A stretch of DNA of 30,609 nt from an uncultured Collinsella sp. (GTDB lineage: Bacteria > Actinomycetota > Coriobacteriia > Coriobacteriales > Coriobacteriaceae). The stretch is taken from NCBI GenBank assembly GCA_902493545.1, contig CABUQI010000005.1:1-30609 (forward strand). Reading direction: 5' to 3'. Within the stretch, counting starts at the first letter, position 1, and every line of letters starts with the position of its first letter. The translations under genes and the position numbers were made by a program. Shown in pieces: positions 1 through 6,836 of the stretch. Below the pieces are notes generated by a model. The model was not told where the DNA came from. It did no database searches and saw only the letters and a list, made by a program, of their open reading frames with translations.

Positions 1-51
1 CGCGTTTCCAACACGGACGTAGGTACCGAACTTGAGCACGTTCTCCCCCAT
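1..51 (-). CDS. Probable 5' end of an unidentified gene running off the left edge
   Basis: A minus-strand ATG at 51-49 opens a frame that stays open for 17 codons to the window edge and begins MGENVLKFGTYVRVGNA. A purine-rich GGAGAG stands immediately before the ATG, which is closer than an ideal Shine-Dalgarno. An extended -10 element (TGGTACACT) lies about 25 bases upstream. I do not recognise the product and too little is visible to assign a family. The gene would be read in the same direction as gdhA and is separated from it by the gdhA terminator and by an inverted repeat. It could be a chance frame; the promoter and purine-rich stretch make a real start more likely than not. Confidence 0.4.
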   Translation of the reverse strand, partial: MGENVLKFGTYVRVGNA

Positions 52-75
52 CTCTCCACTTGTCCAGTAAGTTTA

Positions 76-84
76 AGTGTACCA
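76..84 (-). promoter_or_regulatory. Extended -10 promoter element for the left-edge gene
   Basis: On the minus strand the bases read TGGTACACT, matching the TGnTAnnnT extended -10 pattern. It lies about 25 bases upstream of the putative ATG at 51. No good -35 hexamer is visible, as is often the case with extended -10 promoters. It is a pattern match only. Confidence 0.35.
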
Positions 85-130
85 AACGAGGGGGCACACA
101 CCGTTTTAGGACAAAATCCACCCACCCATC

Positions 131-205
131 CATAACTTGCGGTGATATACGGACTGATTAGCCGTTCTGGAACGCAAAACAGTACGTATATCACCGCAAG
201 TTATG
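131..205. repeat. Inverted repeat A, member of a dispersed hairpin family
   Basis: Arms at 131-151 and 185-205 are perfect 21-bp complements around a 33-base loop. The arm contains ACTTGCGGTGATATAC. This shares the TTGCGGTGA core with three other inverted repeats in the window (3247-3313, 25718-25786, 27028-27098) but diverges after it. It lies between the gdhA terminator and the left-edge gene. No open frame or transposase accompanies it. Confidence 0.8.
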
Positions 206-220
206 AGGAGTCCTCCGGGA

Positions 221-253
221 TAGAAAAGGCTCCCAGCCAGATAGCTGGGAGCC
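221..253 (-). terminator. Rho-independent terminator of gdhA
   Basis: Arms GGCTCCCAGC (228-237) and GCTGGGAGCC (244-253) are perfect 10-bp complements with a 6-base loop. Read on the minus strand the stem is followed by TTTTCT. It begins 28 bases past the gdhA stop codon, which is the expected place. Confidence 0.9.
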
Positions 254-280
254 TCATCATATGCTATATCGAGCGAAGAT

Positions 281-1636
281 TTAGCAGACGCCCTGGGTGA
301 GCATGGCGTCGGCGACCTTCAGGAAGCCAGCGATGTTGGCGCCCATGACAAAGTTGCCCTCCTGGCCATACTCCTTGGCGGTGTCGTCCACGTTGTGGAA
401 CATGCCGCGCATGAGCTGCTCGAGCTTGCCGTCGACCTCCTCGAAGGTCCAGGACAGGTGCTCGGCGTTCTGGCTCATCTCCAGGCCGGACACGAGTACG
501 CCGCCGGCGTTGGCAGCCTTACCGGGCATAAAGGCAACGCCGTTCTCCTGGAAGTAAGTCGTGGCCTCGATGGTCGTGGGCATGTTCGCGCCCTCGCCGA
601 CCACCTTGCAGCCGTTGGCGACGAGCGCCTGGGCGTCCTCGAGCAGCAGCGTGTTCTCGCGAGCGCAGGGCAGCGCGATGTCGCAGAGAAGCTGCCACAC
701 GCCGCGGCCGTCGCCCTCGTGCCACACGGCGTTGGGCTTCTCGTCAACGTACATAGCGAGCGTAACGCCCTTGTCGTGGCCGGAGCGCTTCTTGTTGTAG
801 ACATGCTCGAGCACGGTGTAGTCGATGCCGTCGGGATCCTCGACCCAGCCGTGGGTGTCGGAGCAGGCGAGCACCTTGCCGCCGAGCTGAGAGACCTTCT
901 GGACGGCGTAGATGGCGACGTTGCCGGAGCCATGAACGACGACGTTCTTGCCCTCGAAGGAGTCGCCGCGGCTCTTGAGGTACTCGTCCACAAAGTAGGC
1001 CAGGCCGTAGCCGGTGGCCTCGGTACGGGCGAGCGATCCGCCAAAGGAGAGGCCCTTGCCGGTAAGGACGCCGGTCCACTCGTTGGTCAGGCGCTTGTAC
1101 TGACCGAACAGGTAGGCAACCTCGCGGCCGCCAACGCCCAGGTCGCCGGCGGGAACGTCGGTGTTGGGGCCAATATGGCGATAGAGCTCGGTCATGAAGG
1201 ACTGGCAGAAGTGCATGATCTCGTTGTTGGACTTGCCCTTGGGGTCAAAGTCGGAGCCGCCCTTGCCGCCGCCCATGGGAAGGGTGGTCAGGCTGTTCTT
1301 GAGGATCTGCTCCAGGCCCAGGAACTTGAGCATGCCCAGGGTGACCGTCGGGTTAAAGCGCAGGCCGCCCTTGTAGGGTCCAATGGCAGAGTTGAACTCG
1401 ACGCGATAGCCGCGGTTGACCTGAACCTTGCCCTGATCGTCGACCCAGGGAACACGGAACATGACGATGCGCTCGGGCTCGACGAGGCGCTCCAGCAGGG
1501 CGGCCTCCTCGTACTCGGGGTGGGCGTCGAGCGCCGGCTGAATGGTGCCGAGGATCTCGGTCGCGGCCTGGATGAACTCAGGCTGCTCGGGATAGCGGGC
1601 CTTGAGCTCTTCGAGAACTTTCTGCGTGTAGCTCAT
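281..1636 (-). CDS. gdhA: NADP-type glutamate dehydrogenase
   Basis: The 451-residue product interconverts 2-oxoglutarate plus ammonium and glutamate in the cytosol. It matches the hexameric bacterial GdhA family (about 445-450 residues) along its whole length. The substrate-site segments PMGGGKGGSDFDPKGKS and DVPAGDLGVGGREV are present, as is the Rossmann stretch GKNVVVHGSGNVA. The start was set at MSYTQKVLEEL because GGAGG stands just upstream; an in-frame extension of 16 residues has no ribosome site and was dropped. The gene is monocistronic, with a strong terminator 28 bases downstream. A -10-like TATTAT lies at 1715-1710 on the minus strand, but no convincing -35 pairs with it. Assignment to the NADP class rests on overall similarity, not on a tested cofactor. 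Confidence 0.96.
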   Translation of the reverse strand: MSYTQKVLEELKARYPEQPEFIQAATEILGTIQPALDAHPEYEEAALLERLVEPERIVMFRVPWVDDQGKVQVNRGYRVEFNSAIGPYKGGLRFNPTVTLGMLKFLGLEQILKNSLTTLPMGGGKGGSDFDPKGKSNNEIMHFCQSFMTELYRHIGPNTDVPAGDLGVGGREVAYLFGQYKRLTNEWTGVLTGKGLSFGGSLARTEATGYGLAYFVDEYLKSRGDSFEGKNVVVHGSGNVAIYAVQKVSQLGGKVLACSDTHGWVEDPDGIDYTVLEHVYNKKRSGHDKGVTLAMYVDEKPNAVWHEGDGRGVWQLLCDIALPCARENTLLLEDAQALVANGCKVVGEGANMPTTIEATTYFQENGVAFMPGKAANAGGVLVSGLEMSQNAEHLSWTFEEVDGKLEQLMRGMFHNVDDTAKEYGQEGNFVMGANIAGFLKVADAMLTQGVC

Positions 1637-1846
1637 GCTTCCTCCAATTGATGGAAAAGAAAAATGTCGTTCGAGGCGCCCCATGCGCCGCGAGCTTTAT
1701 CGAGTATGGATAATATCGCACTGTTGCAGCAAAGTTTCGCATAAGCCGACGAGCGGATGTTTCGTTTTGATTACGATGCAGGTAGATACGTTTTTGAGCA
1801 CTCGATGTACAAATCGCGTGTTTCGAAGCTGTTTCGTCCACATGTT

Positions 1847-1890
1847 CCAAACCCCCACAAAGGGGACAGGCACCTTTGTGGGGGTTTTGG
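1847..1890 (-). terminator. Long hairpin after the DUF3343 gene, probable terminator
   Basis: Arms at 1849-1863 and 1873-1887 are perfect 15-bp complements with a 9-base loop (stem contains ACCCCCACAAAGG). On the minus strand it starts 4 bases after the DUF3343 stop and is followed by TTTGG; on the plus strand it is followed by TTTTGG. It probably ends the mobA-DUF3343 transcript and shields the gdhA promoter region. The short T tract is the weak point. Confidence 0.7.
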
Positions 1891-1893
1891 TGG

Positions 1894-2289
1894 TTAAAGG
1901 ACGAGCTGATGGTAGTCGGCGGGGGTTATACGGCCTTCGGTGGCAGCACGGAAGGCGGCGAGGGCATCGCCGGAGAACGGCATGGCCCAGCACAGGCCGC
2001 AGCCGGCGGTAATGGAGCCGGGCAAAGGCATAATGCGCCCAGGCACACCGGCGGCAAGGCACAGCTGCTCGCATTCCATCACATCGAAGGTGCTGTCGAA
2101 CGACACGATGATCTTGCGTTCGTGGTCGAGGGCATCACCGGACGGGCCTTCACGGTGTGCTTCACGATACGCCGCGGCGGCCGCCTCCTCTTCCGCAGTA
2201 TGTCCACAGCCACCGCAGCCGCAAGTACAGGGTTCGGACCCGTCGCAAGTGCAAGGCTCTCCCGTGTCGGGACAAATATCGTGAGACAT
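1894..2289 (-). CDS. DUF3343 (putative Se/S carrier) protein with Cys-rich N-terminus
   Basis: The 131-residue protein has two parts. Residues 1-30 are cysteine-rich (Cys 6, 13, 15, 21, 23, 25, 28 and His30) and look like a metal- or chalcogen-binding tail. From about residue 58 it matches DUF3343: IIVSFDSTFDVMECEQLC, GVPGRIMPLPG and SAGCG-like ITAGCGLCWAM. To my knowledge that family is listed as a putative Se/S carrier and often sits with selenium genes; its biochemical role is not established. GGAG stands 6 bases before the ATG. The gene follows mobA by 15 bases and lies downstream of selA, selB and selC, so a role in selenium handling for FdhF is a reasonable inference. A second, shorter family member without the Cys-rich tail lies at 29989-30240. 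Confidence 0.85.
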   Translation of the reverse strand: MSHDICPDTGEPCTCDGSEPCTCGCGGCGHTAEEEAAAAAYREAHREGPSGDALDHERKIIVSFDSTFDVMECEQLCLAAGVPGRIMPLPGSITAGCGLCWAMPFSGDALAAFRAATEGRITPADYHQLVL

Positions 2290-2304
2290 GGCAACTCCAA
2301 TCGT

Positions 2305-2937
2305 CTAGGCGAGTAACTCGGCCGCCGCAAACTCCTCGGGCGTATTGACGTTCTCGAAGCAGAGCGTCGAGCCGGCGACCGCGACAATCTGGGGCTCATC
2401 CATATAACCAGCCTGAACGCGATTGATCAAGCAGCGAATGCGCTGGCGGTCGCAGGCGAGCAGCTCATGAGCGACCGGCGCACACGCGTCACGGCGCCAG
2501 ACGGCGCAAAGCGGCTCAATCCCCCGCTCCTCGCGCGGGACGCACACATCGAGTGCCTCGGCCTCAACACGATCGGCAAGCGCGCCGATGAGTTCCGGCG
2601 AGACAAACGGCATATCGCAGGCGACGATCGCCACGAGAGGAAGCCGAGCCGCAGCCAGCGAGCTCGCGATGCCGCGCATGGCGCCCGCCGGCCCCTCAAG
2701 GTCCGACACTATTCGCGGCACCAGGCCGCCAAACGCGCGCTCCTCAAGGTAGACAAGCTCACTGGGACGCGAAGTCGTCACGACCAACTCGCCGGCAACT
2801 GGCGCCAGCCGACCCAGCACGCGTTCGATGAGCGGCTCGCCGCAAAACAACATCCGCGCCTTGTCGCAACCCATGCGCGACGACAGCCCGCCCGCCTGGA
2901 CGACGCAAGAAAGATCGGCACGTCTTACGGTAGTCAT
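2305..2937 (-). CDS. mobA: Molybdenum cofactor guanylyltransferase MobA
   Basis: The 210-residue product would transfer GMP from GTP to molybdopterin to build the MGD cofactor needed by FdhF and by the orphan molybdoenzyme at 6837-8954. The signature nucleotide loop is at residues 14-26 (QAGGLSSRMGCDK), followed by a GPAGAMRGI segment and VACDMPFVSPE, which carries the metal-binding Asp of this fold. Length fits the family (about 190-210). I chose MTTVRRADLS because GGAGG lies 11 bases upstream. The open frame continues further upstream, but only by reading through the selC tRNA gene and its terminator, so the longer version is not a protein. DUF3343 follows after 15 bases. It could serve either molybdoenzyme. 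Confidence 0.9.
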   Translation of the reverse strand: MTTVRRADLSCVVQAGGLSSRMGCDKARMLFCGEPLIERVLGRLAPVAGELVVTTSRPSELVYLEERAFGGLVPRIVSDLEGPAGAMRGIASSLAAARLPLVAIVACDMPFVSPELIGALADRVEAEALDVCVPREERGIEPLCAVWRRDACAPVAHELLACDRQRIRCLINRVQAGYMDEPQIVAVAGSTLCFENVNTPEEFAAAELLA

Positions 2938-3028
2938 ACGGCAAAACACCTCCATCGGCATGCTCGAAACCCGGTGCACGAAGCCAAATACCGTCGCCGA
3001 TAAAGCGGGCGGCACGGCAAACCCGTGC

Positions 3029-3084
3029 AAAAATAAAACAGCGCCTTTGCGGCACGCAGCAAGACCGCGAGCACAAAAGCGCTG
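3029..3084 (-). terminator. Rho-independent terminator after selC
   Basis: Minus-strand arms CAGCGCTTTTG (3084-3074) and CAAAGGCGCTG (3049-3039) pair over 11 bp with one G.T wobble. The inner loop can pair further. The stem is followed by TTTTATTTTT. It begins 8 bases past the tRNA-Sec CCA end and separates selC from mobA. Confidence 0.85.
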
Positions 3085-3092
3085 GTAGCGTA

Positions 3093-3189
3093 TGGCGGGA
3101 ACGTATGTGAATCGAACACATCCAAGACGTTTTGCACGCCTCGCAACGGTTTTGAGGACCGCGGAGCCCACCGGAGCCCATCCGTTCCC
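3093..3189 (-). tRNA. selC: tRNA-Sec (anticodon UCA)
   Basis: A 97-nt selenocysteine tRNA with encoded CCA. The acceptor arm GGGAACGG pairs with ACGTTCCC (seven pairs plus a G/A mismatch at the eighth), and the discriminator is G. A 6-bp D stem (GGGCTC/GGGCTC with wobbles) closes on CGGT. The anticodon stem GCGGT/ACCGT holds the loop CCTCAAA with anticodon TCA. The long variable arm has 7 bp (GAGGCGT/ACGTCTT). The T arm is ATGTG-TTCGATT-CACAT. These are the hallmarks of bacterial SelC. It lies between selB and mobA and is flanked by its own promoter element and terminator. It decodes the UGA in fdhF after SelA converts its seryl form. Confidence 0.96.
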
Positions 3190-3201
3190 AAGTGCGCCGG
3201 T

Positions 3202-3210
3202 ATTTTACCA
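3202..3210 (-). promoter_or_regulatory. Extended -10 promoter of selC
   Basis: The minus strand reads TGGTAAAAT, an extended -10 element ending 12 bases before the tRNA 5' end. That spacing would place the start a few bases upstream of the mature tRNA. A TTGGGA hexamer stands 19 bases upstream as a possible weak -35. Confidence 0.55.
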
Positions 3211-3246
3211 AACCGAAACGGCTCCATCCCAAAAAGACGAACAAGA

Positions 3247-3313
3247 AGTTGCGGTGGAATAGTTCCTGTATTTGCTGCCAAAGCCTCCAAATAGGAACTA
3301 TTCCACCGCAACT
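3247..3313. repeat. Inverted repeat B, member of a dispersed hairpin family
   Basis: Arms at 3247-3267 and 3293-3313 are perfect 21-bp complements beginning AGTTGCGGTGGAATAGTTCC. The 25-base loop is unrelated to the loops of the other copies. It starts 25 bases after the selB stop. On the minus strand it is followed by a T-rich stretch (3246-3228), so it may also end the selAB transcript. Confidence 0.88.
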
Positions 3314-3338
3314 GAGGAGGCGGGAGCGAGTGACCGAC

Positions 3339-5306
3339 CTAGCGCAGGGAGCGCAGGCCGCCGGCATCCTTGTCGAGGACTGTGAAGCGTACGGCATCCA
3401 GGTGCTCCAAGATGCTGATGGCACGTTTGCGCGACACACCCAGGGCCTCGCGCAGTACGCTCGTGGTGGCTGCGCCGCCGGCTGCCTCAATGGCGGCGGC
3501 GACGAGCTCACGCGCATGGGCCTCGGCGGTAGCAGACAGGGCAACGTCGCGCTCGACCTTAACGATCGAGCGATTGAGCGAAAGCTCGCGCAGGGCACGC
3601 GTCATGGTGTCGCGACCGAGCTGCAGCTGTTCGCCCACCTCGGGAAGCATCGGTGCATCCAGGCCAGCCTCGTCAAGCAGCGCGACGATGCGCTCGCAAG
3701 CCTCTCGCACCACGCGTGCCGCCGCGGCGGCCGAATGCGGATCGAATACCTCGGCGCCCTCGGCGGCGCACACGCCACGCGAGCAGCCCTCGGCAATCAG
3801 AGCCGAGGCAACGCCTTCATCAGCGGCAGGCCACGCAGCATGGGCAACGGCGCCAGGCGTAAAGCCCGTCTCCTTGGGAGCCGCCGCGTGCATGGCTGAC
3901 AGCGTCGCCGCCAGCGCATCCATAGCGGCGTCGAGCGCGGAAGAATCTGCATACAGCGAGCCATCCGAGCCAGCAAGCGCGCAAGCAGCGCCCCGCGCCA
4001 CCAGCCCGCGCAGGGCGGTATCGACCTCGCCGATACCAAGATCCAAACCCCTAGCAACATCAACGGCCGCAACCGGCAACGTCTGCAGCGCCAGCCACGC
4101 CTCAACACCAGCGGCGGTATCGCCGGCCTCAAGCGCCACATACAGCGCACGCTCTCCTTCGGCAAGCTCGCGCGAACGACGGCAACGCGAAAGCAGCACA
4201 CGCCCGCCGCCAATGAGCATAACGGGCGAATACGACAGCACCACAGCATGGTCTCCGGCTCGCAGCGGCAGCGGCTCCTCCAAGCGCACCTGCACGGTAC
4301 GGGTCTCGCCCACCGCCATGGGGGCCTCGCCCTCCATAAGCATGATGCGGCCGACAACCTCGGCCGTACCCGCCATCACATGCACGCGCGCGCCCGACTC
4401 GAGCACACGCGGTTTAGCGCCCTCGCGGCCCAGGTAGGTAAACGTCATCATAAAGCGCAGCGTCTGGCCAAAACGGCCCTCCACGCCGAGCATCTCGCCG
4501 CGATCGAGCGCGGCGACAGCATCGCCCACCAAGTTGAGCGCCACACGCTGACCGGGCAACGCCTGCTGCGTGTCGCCATGCACCTGGATCCCGCGTACGC
4601 GGCAGACCGTGCGCGACGGCAGCGCGACGAGCTCGTCGCCCACCGCAACCGGCGCATCGTGCAGCGTTCCAGTCACGACGGTGCCGGCGCCCTTAATCGT
4701 AAAGCAGCGGTCAATCGGCAGGCGCGGCGCGGCATCGCTCCGCTCGGCACGCTCGCGACAGGTATCCCAGCAGACCCCCACCTGCCCGTCGAGCACCGCA
4801 AGCAGCCCGTCAATCCCCTCGCCCGTCTTAGACGACACGGGCACAATTGGCGCGCCCGCAAACACAGTACCCGACAAAAAGTCATCGACATCGAGCTCGG
4901 CCAGATCAACCATCTCGCTATCGGCCAGGTCGCACATCGTCAGCGCGACCACCATGTGCGTAACGCCCAGCAGCTCCAGCACATGCACGTGCTCGCGGGT
5001 CTGCGGCATCACGCCCTCGACGGCCGAAACCACCAGCACGGCAACGTCGATGCCCGTCGCACCCTGCACCATGGCGCGCAGATAATGGGCATGCCCCGGC
5101 ACATCGACCAGGCCGACGATCTTGCCGCTCGGCAGCGCCAGCTCGCCAAAGCCCAGCTCCACCGTCATGCCGCGGCGACGCTCGACCTCAAGGCGATCGG
5201 GATTCTTGCCGGTCAGCGCCTCGATCAGCGCCGACTTACCGTGGTCGACGTGGCCCGCCGTGCCAACGATAACGGGACACTCCACCAGCGCCTGAACCTC
5301 ACTCAT
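3339..5306 (-). CDS. selB: Selenocysteine-specific elongation factor SelB
   Basis: The 655-residue GTPase brings Sec-tRNA(Sec) to the ribosome at a UGA marked by a SECIS hairpin. Visible motifs are the P-loop GHVDHGKS (18-25), the switch region GMTVELGFGEL, and DVPGH (68-72). EF-Tu-like domains II and III follow. The C-terminal winged-helix repeats end in a SECIS-binding-type segment, FT-less here: VSRKRAISILEHLDAVRF. The G4 motif reads TMCD (123-126) where family members normally have NKxD or TKxD, so the lysine is methionine. Its ATG overlaps the selA stop by 4 bases (ATGA), which indicates translational coupling. Length is slightly above E. coli SelB (614). Repeat B follows the stop codon. 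Confidence 0.96.
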   Translation of the reverse strand: MSEVQALVECPVIVGTAGHVDHGKSALIEALTGKNPDRLEVERRRGMTVELGFGELALPSGKIVGLVDVPGHAHYLRAMVQGATGIDVAVLVVSAVEGVMPQTREHVHVLELLGVTHMVVALTMCDLADSEMVDLAELDVDDFLSGTVFAGAPIVPVSSKTGEGIDGLLAVLDGQVGVCWDTCRERAERSDAAPRLPIDRCFTIKGAGTVVTGTLHDAPVAVGDELVALPSRTVCRVRGIQVHGDTQQALPGQRVALNLVGDAVAALDRGEMLGVEGRFGQTLRFMMTFTYLGREGAKPRVLESGARVHVMAGTAEVVGRIMLMEGEAPMAVGETRTVQVRLEEPLPLRAGDHAVVLSYSPVMLIGGGRVLLSRCRRSRELAEGERALYVALEAGDTAAGVEAWLALQTLPVAAVDVARGLDLGIGEVDTALRGLVARGAACALAGSDGSLYADSSALDAAMDALAATLSAMHAAAPKETGFTPGAVAHAAWPAADEGVASALIAEGCSRGVCAAEGAEVFDPHSAAAAARVVREACERIVALLDEAGLDAPMLPEVGEQLQLGRDTMTRALRELSLNRSIVKVERDVALSATAEAHARELVAAAIEAAGGAATTSVLREALGVSRKRAISILEHLDAVRFTVLDKDAGGLRSLR

Positions 5307-6760
5307 CGTGCAACCGCCTTCTCAACGCACGCTACGAACGTCGATGCCGCCGTCTCGATATCTCGGTCGCCCACGAGCGTGCGCACGTCAAACAGGACGC
5401 GATCGTGCGAGGCGCGCGTGACGACCGGCGTGTCGAAATCTTGGACGAGCGAGCGCTTGAGCGCGTCAACGGAAAGACGCTCATCGACAAGACGCACGGC
5501 AACGCACATGGTGGGCAGCTCGACGGTAGGCAGCGAGCCGCCGCCGGGAGTCGACGACTCCTCGACGATCTCCACCTGAACGGCGCACGGGCAACCCGCC
5601 TTATCGAGCCCGGCGACCATACGATCGCGCAGTTTGCAGGCACGACGCTCCAGATGAGCCTGCGGAAGAGTGAGCATGCTGAGCACCGGAATATCGCGAT
5701 GGGCAACATCGGCGCCGTCCATGTAGATACGCAGCGTGGCCTCGAGCGCCGTGAGCGCCAACTTACCCGGGCGCAGGGCACGCATAAGCGGATGCGACCC
5801 GCAGGACTGGACCAGATCGCGACGGCCCATGATGATGCCCGCCTGCGCGGCACCGAGCAATTTATCGCCCGAGCACGACACCAGATCGAGCCCTGCCGAA
5901 ACCGAAGCCGGCGTGGTTTCTTCGCCTCCGCGCACCAAGATGTCGTCGGGCAACAGCGCGCCCGACCCCTGGTCCTCGTAGAACAGCAGGCCATGCTTGT
6001 GGGCCAGGACGGCAAGCTCCCGAGAACCCACTTCCTCGTGAAAACCCTCGATGCGATAGTTGGAAGGATGAACCTTCAGGATCATAGCCGTTTCGGGCGT
6101 GATGGCGCGCTCGTAGTCGCCCAGGTGCGTGCGGTTGGTGGCACCGACCTCGACGAGTTTGGCGCCCGAGGCCGCCATGACGTCGGGAATACGGAAGCTG
6201 CCACCGATCTCGACGAGCTCGCCGCGGCTGACGATAACCTCTTTGCCCGCGGCATGGGCGGCAAGCACCAGCAGCACCGCGGCGGCGTTGTTGTTGACGA
6301 CTAGCGCGTCCTCGGCACCGGTGAGTGAGCGGATCAGCTGCGCGGCGTGCTCCTTGCGCGACCCGCGCGAACAGGTGTCGACACTGTACTCGAGCGTACT
6401 ATACCCGCGCGCAACCTCGGCCACGGCCTTGGCGGCCGATTCCGCGAGCGGGGCGCGACCCAAGTTGGTATGGATGACCACACCCGTGGCATTAACCGCT
6501 GGGCGCAGGCTCGGCAGCGCAGAACGATGCGCACGCCACCCGATGGCCGAGGCCAGCTCGCGCTTGGAACGCGGAGCGGCACCAGCACGAATCGCGGCGC
6601 GCTCCTCGTCGAGCTCGGCCGTGACGGCGGCATGCACCACCGCGTCGCAGGTCTCCCCCGCCGCCTTCACTACCGGCCACTCGGCAAGCAGCTCGTTGAC
6701 GAAGGGAATGGCGCGCAGGCGGGCGCGCACCTCATCGGACATGTTCTGGCTATCGCTCAT
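5303..6760 (-). CDS. selA: L-seryl-tRNA(Sec) selenium transferase SelA
   Basis: The 485-residue PLP enzyme converts seryl-tRNA(Sec) to selenocysteinyl-tRNA(Sec) using selenophosphate. The PLP lysine is Lys300 in SCSGDKLLGAAQAGIIMG, equivalent to Lys295 of E. coli SelA. Other family segments are NATGVVIHTNLGRAPL (90-105) and EDQGSGALLPDD. Length is typical (E. coli 463). AAAGG stands upstream of the ATG. The gene overlaps selB by 4 bases. The substrate supplier SelD is not in the window. Confidence 0.97.
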   Translation of the reverse strand: MSDSQNMSDEVRARLRAIPFVNELLAEWPVVKAAGETCDAVVHAAVTAELDEERAAIRAGAAPRSKRELASAIGWRAHRSALPSLRPAVNATGVVIHTNLGRAPLAESAAKAVAEVARGYSTLEYSVDTCSRGSRKEHAAQLIRSLTGAEDALVVNNNAAAVLLVLAAHAAGKEVIVSRGELVEIGGSFRIPDVMAASGAKLVEVGATNRTHLGDYERAITPETAMILKVHPSNYRIEGFHEEVGSRELAVLAHKHGLLFYEDQGSGALLPDDILVRGGEETTPASVSAGLDLVSCSGDKLLGAAQAGIIMGRRDLVQSCGSHPLMRALRPGKLALTALEATLRIYMDGADVAHRDIPVLSMLTLPQAHLERRACKLRDRMVAGLDKAGCPCAVQVEIVEESSTPGGGSLPTVELPTMCVAVRLVDERLSVDALKRSLVQDFDTPVVTRASHDRVLFDVRTLVGDRDIETAASTFVACVEKAVAR

Positions 6761-6836
6761 GTGCGACCTTTCAAAACCAAAGGTGAATCAATCGTTCGAA
6801 CGTCAAACTATCAGCCAATTCGATCGGCTGAGTCAA

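Noticed and set aside
2938..3171. An N-terminal extension of MobA by 78 residues
   Set aside because: It would be translated from the selC tRNA gene and its terminator. MobA proteins start just before the nucleotide loop, and a GGAGG supports the start at 2937.
6811..6831. A small hairpin TCAGCC/GGCTGA between the molybdoenzyme and selA
   Set aside because: Only 6 bp with no T run after it, so it is too weak to call a terminator.
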